Positions 28,334-36,735 are shown, counted from the stretch's first letter. The stretch is DNA of 64,000 nt from Rhodanobacter sp. B05 (GCF_002001085.1 NZ_MUNU01000015.1:186001-250000); one strand, 5' to 3'. Made by a program: numbers and translations. Notes: a model not told the origin generated them from the sequence alone.

Positions 28334-29236
28334 ATGAAACAGGACAATTTGCTTGACCAGCAATCACATTTCGCCTTCGGCGAGAACTGGCTGGACTACG
28401 CCAGGAAAATCGATGAGGAAAAGATCTCCCGGGCCATGGACGACCTGCGTCGACTGAGCGGCCGGCAACGCCTCGATGGCATGAGCTTCCTGGACATCGG
28501 TTGCGGGTCTGGACTGTCCGCTCTTGCCGCCATGCGACTGGGCGCGGGTCGAGTCGCAGGCGTCGATATCGATCCCGATTCGGTGAAGGCAGCAAGAGCA
28601 GTGTTCGCCCGGTTTGCGCCCACATCGCCCGCCGATTTCCAGGTGTGCAGCGTGTTCGAAATGTCGGCGGCCACATTCGGGACGTTCGACATCGTCTATT
28701 CATGGGGTGTGCTGCACCACACGGGAGACATGGTCCGAGCCATCGAAACCGCCGCTGCTCTGGTCAGGTCGGGCGGGGAATTTTACCTTGCGCTGTACCG
28801 GAAGACACTGTTTTGCGGCATGTGGCGTTTCATCAAGCGGTGGTATTCAAAGGCCCCTCCCGCGTCCCAGCAACGGGCGAGGAGAATGTACGTCTTTCTG
28901 CGCAAGATCATCTTCAAAGTGCAGGGTCGGGATTTCGATGCGTACGTGAGGGACTACGGATGCCGTGGCATGGATTATTACAACGACGTGCATGACTGGC
29001 TTGGTGGCTACCCTTATCAATCCATCACTCCGGACGAATGTCGCGCGCTGTTGGTGCGGATGGGATTCGCGGTTGATCGCGAGTTTGTCAAGGGGAGCAG
29101 GCATCTCCTTACCGGTATCCTCGGCTCGGGCTGCGACCAGTACGCGTTTCATCGTGAATCGCGCAGCTCGCAGAGTGCGCGTGAACAAGCAACGACCTGG
29201 CACACTCACGCGTTTGCTCGAGAACACCATGATTGA
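28334..29236 (+). CDS. SAM-dependent methyltransferase (class I)
   Basis: A 300-residue Rossmann-fold methyltransferase. SAM-binding motif I is MSFLDIGCGSGLSALAAMRL, the acidic residue after beta 2 is VAGVDIDPDSV, and motif post-I is FDIVYSWGVLHHTGDM. The C-terminal half (FIKRWYSKAPPASQQRARRM, DYYNDVHDWLGGYPYQS) resembles methyltransferases found beside polysaccharide genes. The start at 28334 has AAGGAG ten bases upstream; a longer frame from 28166 would overlap the AsnB gene and is less likely. It probably methylates a sugar of the polymer or a capping phosphate. Confidence 0.85.
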   Translation: MKQDNLLDQQSHFAFGENWLDYARKIDEEKISRAMDDLRRLSGRQRLDGMSFLDIGCGSGLSALAAMRLGAGRVAGVDIDPDSVKAARAVFARFAPTSPADFQVCSVFEMSAATFGTFDIVYSWGVLHHTGDMVRAIETAAALVRSGGEFYLALYRKTLFCGMWRFIKRWYSKAPPASQQRARRMYVFLRKIIFKVQGRDFDAYVRDYGCRGMDYYNDVHDWLGGYPYQSITPDECRALLVRMGFAVDREFVKGSRHLLTGILGSGCDQYAFHRESRSSQSAREQATTWHTHAFAREHHD

Positions 29237-29405
29237 GGTATCGCCTGATCGTCTGTTCGAGCATGACCAGGAGATGATGTCGGCCGGCCAGGTTGCGGGA
29301 GGAAGCGGTGAAGCCGACCGGCAGCAGGGCATCCCGCTGATTCAGGCAAGGCTGCTGCAAGCCACGTGCAGCCTGATGACTGCACGCGACGGAGTAGTGG
29401 CATGA
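29229..29405 (+). CDS. Small ORF of 58 codons between EPS genes
   Basis: I do not recognise this short frame. It starts with an ATG inside the end of the methyltransferase gene (8-base overlap) and ends with TGA overlapping the start of the next gene (ATGA). The predicted peptide is acidic in its first half (MIEVSPDRLFEHDQEMMSAG) and has no signal or membrane segment. Its position, with exact overlaps on both sides, fits a translated small protein or a coupling ORF that carries ribosomes to the next start. Coding status is uncertain. Confidence 0.45.
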   Translation: MIEVSPDRLFEHDQEMMSAGQVAGGSGEADRQQGIPLIQARLLQATCSLMTARDGVVA

Positions 29406-30307
29406 GCGCGCTGGATTCAGCCGTGAAGCCTGCGCCGGTGACGGAGGCTGCGGGGTGGATCGATGGGCTTGCCTTCACGCCACGAAAGGAGTCCTGGGTT
29501 GCTTCATCCGCGGGCTGGTTTTACAAGATCTTCCGCCGGAGTGACGACCCGGAGCGCGACTGGTTGGACCCGGTGTGCATGGAGAAGGCCCGCCGTGAGT
29601 ATGCCGACACATTGTTCCTGGGTCGTCTGAGCGGTCGAGTATGCGAGCCGGTACAACTCGACCATGCCTGTATCGTTTATCCGCAGCTGTCGGGCCCGGA
29701 CATGCGTCCGATCCTGCAGCAGCAGCGTGGCGCCGCCGACACCCGGCAACGTACGAGGACTCTGCGCGAAGCCATGATGGTGCTCGCGCAGTTGCACGGT
29801 GCCCTGCATGACACGCCCGATTATCCGCTCAAGGACTATCTGCACAACGGATACCTGGTCCCCGATGCGGAGGTGGCAAAGCGCATCGGCGCGCGCGAAA
29901 GGACGCTCTTCATCGGCGGTTTCGAGGTGCGCAATTTCAGGTTTGATCGCCGCCAGAAGGGCTGGTTCTTCTTTGATCCACAACACGTGTTCCTCGGCAT
30001 GCCGGAGGACGATCTGGCGCGATTCGTCATTTCCCTGTTGATGATCAACTGGGGCCAGGGCGGTTCAGTCAGGCTGTGGCGGGATTTCGAGATCGACGAT
30101 TTGATCTCGAACTACGAACAGGCTTCCGGGCGTTCGCTGGACCGCATCCTGCTGAATTACTTTTTGCGCGAAACAATCGCCATGCGCAGGCATTTTGCAG
30201 AGAAGGCGTTACGCAACATGAGTGGGCCGAAACGAATCATCGGCCGGCCTTATCTGTCTGCCTATTTCATGCAACTCAACCGCTGGGCCGCCCATCATGA
30301 ATTATGA
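29402..30307 (+). CDS. Kinase-like (APH/LPS-kinase fold) protein, possibly altered active site
   Basis: A 301-residue protein that looks like a divergent protein-kinase-fold member. A Lys in a WFYKIFRR strand could bind ATP, MMVLAQLHGALHD resembles the alpha-E helix, and IGGFEVRNFRFD then GWFFFDPQHV align with the HGDxxxxN and DFG regions. The Asn and the metal-binding Asp are retained, but the catalytic His-Gly-Asp is not obvious (GGFE instead). It may therefore be a weak or pseudo-kinase, or use Glu. The gene lies between two methyltransferases and overlaps the next start by 11 bases. The family assignment is tentative. Confidence 0.55.
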   Translation: MSALDSAVKPAPVTEAAGWIDGLAFTPRKESWVASSAGWFYKIFRRSDDPERDWLDPVCMEKARREYADTLFLGRLSGRVCEPVQLDHACIVYPQLSGPDMRPILQQQRGAADTRQRTRTLREAMMVLAQLHGALHDTPDYPLKDYLHNGYLVPDAEVAKRIGARERTLFIGGFEVRNFRFDRRQKGWFFFDPQHVFLGMPEDDLARFVISLLMINWGQGGSVRLWRDFEIDDLISNYEQASGRSLDRILLNYFLRETIAMRRHFAEKALRNMSGPKRIIGRPYLSAYFMQLNRWAAHHEL

Positions 30308-30974
30308 CTACGAGCGCAATACCCGGAAGTTCTACCAGAACGACGAAACGGCGCAGCGCTACCACGCCATGTTCATGTCGCCGAAAGGGTGGCGCAATTT
30401 TCCGTCGCGCGTGGTGGCGCGGCGGGAATGTCGGGCGATAGAGGATTTGTTGACCCGCGTGCCGCATCGAACGGCGCTGGATCTTCCTGCCGGGACGGGA
30501 AAGCTGGCCGCCATTTTTGCAGCCCTGGGGACGCGCGTGGTGGCGTCGGACATTTCCGCCAGCATGCTGAAACTGGCAGAAGCGGAATATACGCGGGCCG
30601 GTTGCGAGGGTGCCACGTTCCGGGTCGAGGATGCCACCGACCTGGCGAATTTCCACGATGACTCGTTCGATGTCGTGGTGTGCCTGCGGCTCATGCATCG
30701 TGTGCCCTCGGCGTTGCGCAAACGGATGCTTGGCGAATTCTCCCGGGTAGCTCCCTACACCATTGTCTCGTTTGGCATTGAAAACGGATTCCACAGGGCA
30801 CGGCGTGGGGTCAGGGCGGCCGTGTTCGGCGGCGGCAGGGATGCGCTGTGCTTTTGCAGCGTTGCGCAGGCCTGCGCGGAACTGTCACCCGAATTCGATG
30901 TACTCAGCCGCGTCTGGATTGCCCCGGCGCTGTCGCAGGAGATGGTCTTTCTGCTGCGTTCGAAAGCCTGCTGA
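30297..30974 (+). CDS. SAM-dependent methyltransferase (UbiE/type 11)
   Basis: A 225-residue class I methyltransferase. Motif I is unusual (TALDLPAGTGKLAAIFAAL, with LPAGTG in place of the common xGxGxG), followed by VVASDISASMLKLAEAEY and FDVVVCLRLMHRVP. The gene overlaps the kinase-like gene by 11 bases, so the two are almost certainly co-translated. A kinase next to a methyltransferase resembles the two activities of WbdD, which caps some O antigens with a methyl or methyl-phosphate group. That function is only inferred here. Confidence 0.85.
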   Translation: MNYDYERNTRKFYQNDETAQRYHAMFMSPKGWRNFPSRVVARRECRAIEDLLTRVPHRTALDLPAGTGKLAAIFAALGTRVVASDISASMLKLAEAEYTRAGCEGATFRVEDATDLANFHDDSFDVVVCLRLMHRVPSALRKRMLGEFSRVAPYTIVSFGIENGFHRARRGVRAAVFGGGRDALCFCSVAQACAELSPEFDVLSRVWIAPALSQEMVFLLRSKAC

Positions 30975-31014
30975 AGCGGCATCAAGCAGGGGCCGATCTG
31001 CGAGGTACCAAACC

Positions 31015-32130
31015 ATGACTGCACAATGCGCATCATCGTCGCGAGGATGGAAAGGCCGGCTCGTCGCTTTCGCCCTGCTGGCCATGGCGATGATGCCAGC
31101 GGCCGCTCTGTGCCCGAAATTGCTGATGTTCGATGGAACCAATTTTCAGACCCAGACCAATGCCGAGCAAGCGAACTATTGGGGCGTTACGGTTGGTGTG
31201 CAGGGATTCTTCGTCAATCGCGTGATGCCGTCCTGGCAGGATGACGTCGGTACCGATTCCGACAGCAAACTTTGGCAGCAAGTGAGCCGGTTTCAGGCTG
31301 TTTACGCGAAGTACGGAGTCACTGACAACTTCATCAAGGTCGCGCTTTACCACCCGGTCGACTGGAACGACCCCCAGCAACGTGGAGAAATCGTCGAGCA
31401 TTTTGCCCACGCTGCAGCACTTGCACGCCATGCGGGGTTCAAGGGCGTGGCGTTGGACCTGGAACCGTACAAACCGACCTGGGCTGACAGTGGTGATATG
31501 GCCAGCACGGTGCAGGCTCAGGGAGCAGCCATCGCCCGAGCGATGCTGGCCGCGTATCCAGACATGACGCTTATCGTGATCCAGGATGGTTTGCGCCAGA
31601 TCCACCCACATGCACCGTTGAGCCAGGTGATCCCACAGTTGGATCAGCCACCCGCTCCAGCCAAGCACTTCTGGCATGGGGGCTATGCGCTGTCGGTGCC
31701 GTTTCTGCGCGGCCTGTTCTCGGTCAACTGGTCGCACGTGGTGATTGCGACAGAAGGGACATACGATGGATCCGATATCGCCGCGTCAGTCCGGCAGACG
31801 CAGGAAAATTACGCGTCGTTCATGGGTGCCAGTCACGATCGGCGGACCGACCTCAGCGCGTCGCCCGGACTTTGGCCGCTGGGACATTCCTATACCGACA
31901 AGTCCGCTCGTGGCAGCCCGACGGAATTTGCCCGGCAATTGCAATCCGCGTTTGGCGCCGCCACACGCTATGTCTGGATCTACGGGTACGGAAGTGCGTG
32001 GCAAACGGCAGGCGACTACGGCGCGGGCCCGGTCGCCGCCAATTTTCCGGAATATGTCGCCGCGATTCATGCGGTGCGTGCATCTTGCGTGGCGGGTAAT
32101 TCCTCGCCGCGGTCCGCTGCGACTCCGTGA
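31015..32130 (+). CDS. Secreted TIM-barrel-like protein, putative glycoside hydrolase
   Basis: A 371-residue exported protein with a signal peptide (LVAFALLAMAMMPAAALC). The mature sequence reads like a beta/alpha-barrel hydrolase: LLMFDGTNFQTQTNAEQANYWG, GFFVNRVMPSW, IKVALYHPVDWND, then HAGFKGVALDLEPYKPTW, in which an Asp and a Glu follow a beta strand as in catalytic acids, and later HVVIATEGTYDG and RYVWIYGYGSAW. I cannot name the family. In this operon it could be a polymer-trimming hydrolase or an export-linked lyase. The start has GAGG nine bases upstream. The stop overlaps the next gene by four bases. Confidence 0.65.
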   Translation: MTAQCASSSRGWKGRLVAFALLAMAMMPAAALCPKLLMFDGTNFQTQTNAEQANYWGVTVGVQGFFVNRVMPSWQDDVGTDSDSKLWQQVSRFQAVYAKYGVTDNFIKVALYHPVDWNDPQQRGEIVEHFAHAAALARHAGFKGVALDLEPYKPTWADSGDMASTVQAQGAAIARAMLAAYPDMTLIVIQDGLRQIHPHAPLSQVIPQLDQPPAPAKHFWHGGYALSVPFLRGLFSVNWSHVVIATEGTYDGSDIAASVRQTQENYASFMGASHDRRTDLSASPGLWPLGHSYTDKSARGSPTEFARQLQSAFGAATRYVWIYGYGSAWQTAGDYGAGPVAANFPEYVAAIHAVRASCVAGNSSPRSAATP

Positions 32131-33281
32131 CCTGTGCGATGCCGGCTGTGAAAGTCATCTTCTTCGCCAACTCCGACTGGTACCTCTACAATTTCCGCCG
32201 CTCACTGGCGCTCGCGGCGCAGTCGCGCGGGTACGAAATATTGTTGATCTCGCCGCCTGGCGAATACGGCGCGCGGTTGCGCAGCCTGGGCCTGGATTGG
32301 CGACCGCTCGCGCGGATGGACCGTCGCAGTCTCAACCTCGTCACCGAGTTGCAGGTCCTGTGGGGTCTGGTGGCGCTGTTCCGTCGTGAGCGACCGGCGC
32401 TGGTACATGGCTTTACCATCAAGTGCGCCGTGTACGGGTCGCTGGCGGCGCAGCTGGCGCGGGTGCCGGCGCGCGTCAACGCCGTGGCCGGACTGGGGTA
32501 TGTTTTTGCCAGTAACGATCGCAAGGCGCGATGGCTGCGACCCATGGTGCGGGTGATGTTGCGCCTGGCGCTTCGCGGCAGATACACGCGACTTATCCTG
32601 CAAAATCCCGACGACCTGGAGATGTTCGAGCGATCCGGCCTGATCGGGCCCGATCGCATCGACCTGATTCCAGGGTCCGGAGTGGATTGCACGCGCTTCA
32701 CGCCACGCTCGGAAGGAAGTGCGGCGCCCAGGCCTCAACCCTGTGTGCTGCTGGCTGCGCGCCTGTTGTGGGACAAGGGGGTGGCCGAGTATGTCGAAGC
32801 GTCGCGCTTGCTGCGGTCGGCAGGCAGAACCATTCGCTTTCTCCTCGCGGGCATGCCCGATTCCGGCAATCCCGCTGCGGTGCCGGAATCCACTTTGCGC
32901 CAGTGGGTGGAGGAGGGAGTGATCGAGTGGTTGGGGCACGTCGACGACACGAGCGAGCTGTTCCGGTCCGTCGACATCCTGGCGTTGCCCACTTATTACG
33001 GCGAGGGCCTGCCGAAATCGCTGATCGAGGCAGCCGCGTGTGCGTTGCCGCTCGTCACCACCGACATGCCGGGTTGTCGCGAGGTCGTGACAAACGAAGT
33101 GGATGGTCTGCTTATCCCGCCGCGCGATGCCAGCGCGCTGGCCCACGCGATTGTCCGTCTGATTGATTCGCCCGAACTGGCGGCGCGACTGGGTGCTGCT
33201 GCGCGCGCAAAGGCAGTCGCGCATTTTGACGAGCGCATTGTGATCGAGCGCACGCTGGCGGTTTATCGCAAATTACTGTGA
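32127..33281 (+). CDS. Glycosyltransferase family 4
   Basis: A 384-residue GT-B glycosyltransferase. The N-terminal half KVIFFANSDWYLYNFRRSLALA resembles the PglA/CapM-type GT4 branch (HexNAc-adding enzymes). The donor region is CVLLAARLLWDKGVAEYVEA, and the motif EGLPKSLIEAAACALPLV is the EX7E element. Translation may start at a GTG that overlaps the previous stop (GTGA) or at the ATG at 32139. It is the last gene of the tightly overlapping EPS run; a gap of about 260 bases follows. Confidence 0.88.
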   Translation: MTCAMPAVKVIFFANSDWYLYNFRRSLALAAQSRGYEILLISPPGEYGARLRSLGLDWRPLARMDRRSLNLVTELQVLWGLVALFRRERPALVHGFTIKCAVYGSLAAQLARVPARVNAVAGLGYVFASNDRKARWLRPMVRVMLRLALRGRYTRLILQNPDDLEMFERSGLIGPDRIDLIPGSGVDCTRFTPRSEGSAAPRPQPCVLLAARLLWDKGVAEYVEASRLLRSAGRTIRFLLAGMPDSGNPAAVPESTLRQWVEEGVIEWLGHVDDTSELFRSVDILALPTYYGEGLPKSLIEAAACALPLVTTDMPGCREVVTNEVDGLLIPPRDASALAHAIVRLIDSPELAARLGAAARAKAVAHFDERIVIERTLAVYRKLL

Positions 33282-33538
33282 ACGTCGTGAAGGGCGGCCT
33301 GCTCGCGGAACAGTTCGTCGCACAAGGCTGACCAAGTTCGTCGAATTTCGAGTTTTATGGCTATGCCAAGAACGACTGGTGCCATGTTCGCCGACCCATG
33401 AAATCCCCCGGAACTTGACAGCCGGATTCTCGTTTCACCGACCCTCCAGAGTGAGCCGAGAATTGCCTTGATCTGTTTGCGACATGCAAGGACAGGTTCT
33501 CGTATTCATCCGTTCCCACCAGGAGTTTTCCATTCATC

Positions 33539-34696
33539 ATGGCCCACAGCTCCAATAGAATCCCTTCGCTCGACGGCTTCCGCGCCATTTCGATCCTGCT
33601 GGTGGTTTACGGGCATCTCTGTGGCACGCACGGCTTCCCGGTCAGCATAGTGAATTACTCTCACTCGCTCGGTGACGTAGCTCACTTGGGGGTGCTGGTT
33701 TTCTTTGTAATCTCCGGATTCCTGATTACCTCGCTGCTCATGAGTGAGCGCGAGAAGACCGGCTCGATTTCGCTGAAACAGTTCTACTTCCGCCGGGTTC
33801 TGAGGATCTTTCCGGCGTTCTACGCGCTGATCCTCGTTGTTTTTCTCGCCAGCCTGCTGGGCTGGATTTCCCTGAACGGCCGTGATTTTGCGTTTGCACT
33901 GACCTATACGATCAACTACGACGCCTATCGTTCCTGGCAAGTCGGGCATTTGTGGTCCCTTTCAATCGAGGAACAGTTCTACCTGTTATGGCCGCTGGCT
34001 TTGCTTGCTCTCCGTGAGCGTCGCGCGCTGGTCGTCGCGATCGTCGCGATTTTCACGGCCCCGCTGGTGCGTGCGGGTATCTCATGGCTGGGCCGCGGAC
34101 ATCCGCACTCACCGCTGCACGGCATTGTCGTCTTTCCGGCGATGTGCGATTACCTGGCCACTGGATGCGCGCTTGCGCTTTTGCGGCCTTGGCTGCTTGC
34201 GCAGGGATGGTATGTGCGTCTGACGGCCAGCCCCTGGTTATTGGCGACGGTGCCTGTGATCCTGGTGATCACCCGCTTTTCCAATCATGCGCTGGTTTTG
34301 CTTTTCTGTTCGCCGCTATTGAACGTGTGCATCGCGTTGCTGATCGAATCGTCGACGCGACACGACGGGACCCTGGCCGGGCGCTTCCTGAACTGGAAGC
34401 CTGTCGCGTTCGTCGGCGTACTCAGCTATTCGCTTTATCTCTGGCAGCAGTTGTTCCTCGACCGCGACTCGAATCAATGGATAAACGCGTTTCCCCAGAA
34501 TATCGTCTTCGCCGTTGTCGCGGCACTGCTTTCGTACTTTTTGATCGAGCGATCGTTTCTCGGTTTCCGGCATCGACTGGAGCGTGCCGCTCGCCTGCCC
34601 AGGCATGTCGATGGCGTCGGACCGGCCACTGACGCTCAGGAGTGGGTCGCGAAGAGGCTCGCTGACACGAAGGCGGGCAATCCACCTGTGGTTTAG
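33539..34696 (+). CDS. Membrane acyltransferase 3 family (OafA-like)
   Basis: A 385-residue polytopic O-acyltransferase. It has the family start RIPSLDGFRAISILLVVYGHL with Arg and His in the first helix, then HLGVLVFFVISGFLI, FYFRRVLRIFPAFYAL and LWSLSIEEQFYLLWPL. Such enzymes acetylate or succinylate sugars of surface polymers using cytosolic acyl donors. The last codons overlap the edge of an IS fragment (34697 onward), so the native C-terminal tail may have been replaced. An AGGAG motif lies 13 bases before the ATG, somewhat far. It is separated from the preceding gene by 257 bases and may have its own promoter. Confidence 0.88.
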   Translation: MAHSSNRIPSLDGFRAISILLVVYGHLCGTHGFPVSIVNYSHSLGDVAHLGVLVFFVISGFLITSLLMSEREKTGSISLKQFYFRRVLRIFPAFYALILVVFLASLLGWISLNGRDFAFALTYTINYDAYRSWQVGHLWSLSIEEQFYLLWPLALLALRERRALVVAIVAIFTAPLVRAGISWLGRGHPHSPLHGIVVFPAMCDYLATGCALALLRPWLLAQGWYVRLTASPWLLATVPVILVITRFSNHALVLLFCSPLLNVCIALLIESSTRHDGTLAGRFLNWKPVAFVGVLSYSLYLWQQLFLDRDSNQWINAFPQNIVFAVVAALLSYFLIERSFLGFRHRLERAARLPRHVDGVGPATDAQEWVAKRLADTKAGNPPVV

Positions 34697-34830
34697 GTTG
34701 CACTGCCGGCTGGCCTCAGCGACGGTCGTCTTGCCCTGAATGATGTCCAGTACCAGTGACGACTCACACCGTGCCGCTCCGCGCTTGATCTCTTCGTCCA
34801 TCACGTTGCTCATCGGTGTGTCCTCGGGAA
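34697..34830 (-). mobile_element. IS3-type transposase orfA fragment (5' end only)
   Basis: On the minus strand an ATG at 34813 opens MSNVMDEEIKRGAARCESSL, then VLDIIQGKTTVAEASRQCNL. This is the start of the orfA protein of a common IS3-family element (MSNVMDEEIKRW...QGKTTVAEASR). About 40 codons remain; after that the frame runs into antisense of the acyltransferase gene. Substitutions (RGAARCESS) and the missing rest of orfA and orfB show it is dead. It marks the right part of the EPS locus as a site of past transposition. Confidence 0.75.
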
Positions 34831-35299
34831 AGGTAACCCTGAGCAGGACTTCACTGGGTGATTACATCGCAGCACCGCGGGACTGCACGGCAACTGTGCG
34901 ACTCCTGACCCACACCGACAACATTGGCGGCATGAGTGCTGCGGAGTTGAGTGGCGTGTCCAGTCCAGTTGGATGGCCGATTCCGCTTGCTTGACGCGGA
35001 GTGTCAGCTTTTTGACCTTGAGGGTCAGCTCCGCGGTCGAAAACACGCGGTCTGCCAATGGAATTGAGATTCGCAGTATCCTTGGCGCAGAAATCGATTT
35101 GGCTTGGCACAAGGGGGCGTGGCCGGAATGGGGATAACGGCTCCCGCGCGCTGTCGGCCATGGCTTGGAATTTGCTTGAAGACTTGACGGGTTTGCAGGT
35201 CCGGGTCAGGTCGCCTTCGTGGCGTCATGAGACGGACATGCGATCGTTTTATATCGACGCCGGGCGTCGCCGCAGATGTTGCAACCAGGAACCGTACCG
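34831..35299. other. Intergenic stretch without recognised gene
   Basis: About 470 bases between the IS fragment and a small membrane ORF. A short hairpin (TGACC-TTGAG-GGTCA region near 35010) within a larger GCGGAG...CTCCGC symmetry is visible. No coding potential was recognised; it could hold further decayed IS sequence. Confidence 0.3.
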
Positions 35300-35554
35300 A
35301 TGACCGTCACCAGCCTTGGCATTCTGCTCATTGTCAATGGTGTGCTGCTGTGGGCCATCATGGCCGCGCTCCACCGTCATACAGTGGTGCTGAAGGGTTT
35401 GCAATCGCAGATGGAGGCCCTGGCGGCCAAACGCAGGCCGAACACGGTCGATGACATGGCGGCGGATGGAGACCTTCCGGCGGCCCGCCCTTGGAGTACT
35501 GAAAAGTTGTTGCCCAAGCATCGGACGGAACGCGTTGATTCGTCGACAAGGTGA
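35300..35554 (+). CDS. Small single-pass membrane protein, hypothetical
   Basis: A possible 84-residue protein starting at an ATG with AGGA ten bases upstream. Residues 4-24 form a clear transmembrane helix (SLGILLIVNGVLLWAIMAAL), followed by a basic, helix-prone segment (RHTVVLKGLQSQMEALAAKR) and a polar tail. Nothing identifies its function. It lies alone between an IS fragment and a mutS remnant, so it could itself be a leftover. Confidence 0.4.
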   Translation: MTVTSLGILLIVNGVLLWAIMAALHRHTVVLKGLQSQMEALAAKRRPNTVDDMAADGDLPAARPWSTEKLLPKHRTERVDSSTR

Positions 35555-35796
35555 ACAGCCACGCGTCTACCTGAAACCCCAGGTCTGGTCGCCGTCCGAC
35601 TGACTGATTTATCCGATTTGTCTGGCTCGGCCATCCACGGCTTCGTCCCGAGATCACCGTGACCAACCGGTTGCGCTGTACCAAATCCGGGCGACGTTGA
35701 CCGGTTTGGCCTGCTTCGACCAACCTGCCCGCCAGACTCCATTGGCAACCCTCCGGGTCCGCACATCCCGAAGACAGGTGTGCCGTGACGACCCGG

Positions 35797-35976
35797 ATCA
35801 TGGATGGCGTACCAGGAATCGTCGTCTCGGCGACTGCCCACGCCGGGCAAAGATGTTGTCGAGCAACCGCGGCGCCTCGCGTGAATCCGCGTGGAAATTG
35901 TCCGTGCGAAATAACAGCGACGCGCGAGGTACTGGCGCATGAACTGGGCGTGCCTGGCGAGGTCGTCCTGGCTCAT
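35797..35976 (-). pseudogene. Decayed 5' fragment of a second mutS
   Basis: The minus strand from an ATG at 35976 reads MSQDDLARHAQFMRQYLA, matching [18 protein letters not shown] of the intact MutS (12467). After a deletion and frameshift, another frame continues LLFRTDNFHADSREAPRLLD and NIFARRGQS, matching Mut[24 protein letters not shown] and LTQRGQS. At DNA level the first 51 bases align at about 42 positions. The fragment covers roughly the first 60 MutS codons and lies 84 bases from divergent pncC, the usual mutS position in related bacteria. Confidence 0.85.
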
Positions 35977-36060
35977 GCGGGTCTTGGCGTGGCCGCGCGG
36001 AACGGGTAGAACGGTGCCTCTGCGTGTGGCGCAAAGCGCATTCAAGCCCGGGAGTCTCGC

Positions 36061-36570
36061 ATGGAGTTGTCGTCTGTTCCCACCGATGCCGAGTTGCTGG
36101 CGCTGGCCGGCGAGGTAGCCGGCGAGGTTCAGCGCTGCCGGTTGATGCTGGTGACGGCCGAATCCTGCAGCGGCGGCTGGATCGCCAAGACGCTGACCGA
36201 CCTGCCGGGCAGTTCGGCCTGGTTCGACGCGGGCGTGGTGACCTACAGCTACGAGGCGAAGGAAGCCCTGCTGGGCGTCAACCCGCGCACGTTGGAACAC
36301 ACCGGCGCGGTCAGCGAGGAAACCGTGCTGGAGATGGTATCCGGTGCGCTGGCGCGCTTCGGTGCCGGCGTGGCGGTGGCGGTCACGGGGATCGCCGGGC
36401 CCACCGGTGGTACGCCGGACAAACCGGTCGGCACGGTGTGGGTCGGCTGGAAGCGCCGTGGTGGTTATGCGCACGCCCGGATGTTCCATTTTCCGGGGGA
36501 TCGCGAGGCAGTGCGCCGGCAAACCGTGGCCGCCGCGCTCGAAGGTTTGCGGAAAACCCTGACGGAATGA
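36061..36570 (+). CDS. pncC: Nicotinamide-nucleotide amidase PncC (CinA C-terminal domain)
   Basis: A 169-residue stand-alone CinA C-terminal-domain protein, which deamidates NMN to nicotinic acid mononucleotide in pyridine-nucleotide recycling. Signature segments are VTAESCSGGWIAKTLTDLPGSS, VVTYSYEAKEALLGV, TGAVSEETVLEM and AVAVTGIAGPTGGTPDKPVG. The length matches E. coli PncC (YgaD). The ATG is preceded by GGGAG at six bases. It lies directly upstream of recA, as in many gammaproteobacteria, and may be co-transcribed with it. Confidence 0.93.
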   Translation: MELSSVPTDAELLALAGEVAGEVQRCRLMLVTAESCSGGWIAKTLTDLPGSSAWFDAGVVTYSYEAKEALLGVNPRTLEHTGAVSEETVLEMVSGALARFGAGVAVAVTGIAGPTGGTPDKPVGTVWVGWKRRGGYAHARMFHFPGDREAVRRQTVAAALEGLRKTLTE

Positions 36571-36735
36571 TGCGCTGCGGACCGCCAGACCGGCTTGACG
36601 GGTGTGGGATACTGCGACATCCAACTGCCGAATATCCGCGATCGCGCCAGTTCGGCCCGAGCCGCGTGATCGCAGCCGGTGAGATTCGACCCGGGCATCA
36701 TGCCTCCCATTCACAGCCCAACCGGATACAAGACG

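Noticed and set aside
35377..36714. 445-codon minus-strand frame opposite pncC
   Set aside because: Mostly antisense to pncC; the only meaningful part is the mutS relic, listed separately.
36571..36735. LexA-binding box upstream of recA
   Set aside because: Neither the E. coli-type CTGT...ACAG nor the Xanthomonas-type TTAGTA...TACTAA palindrome is visible in this gap.
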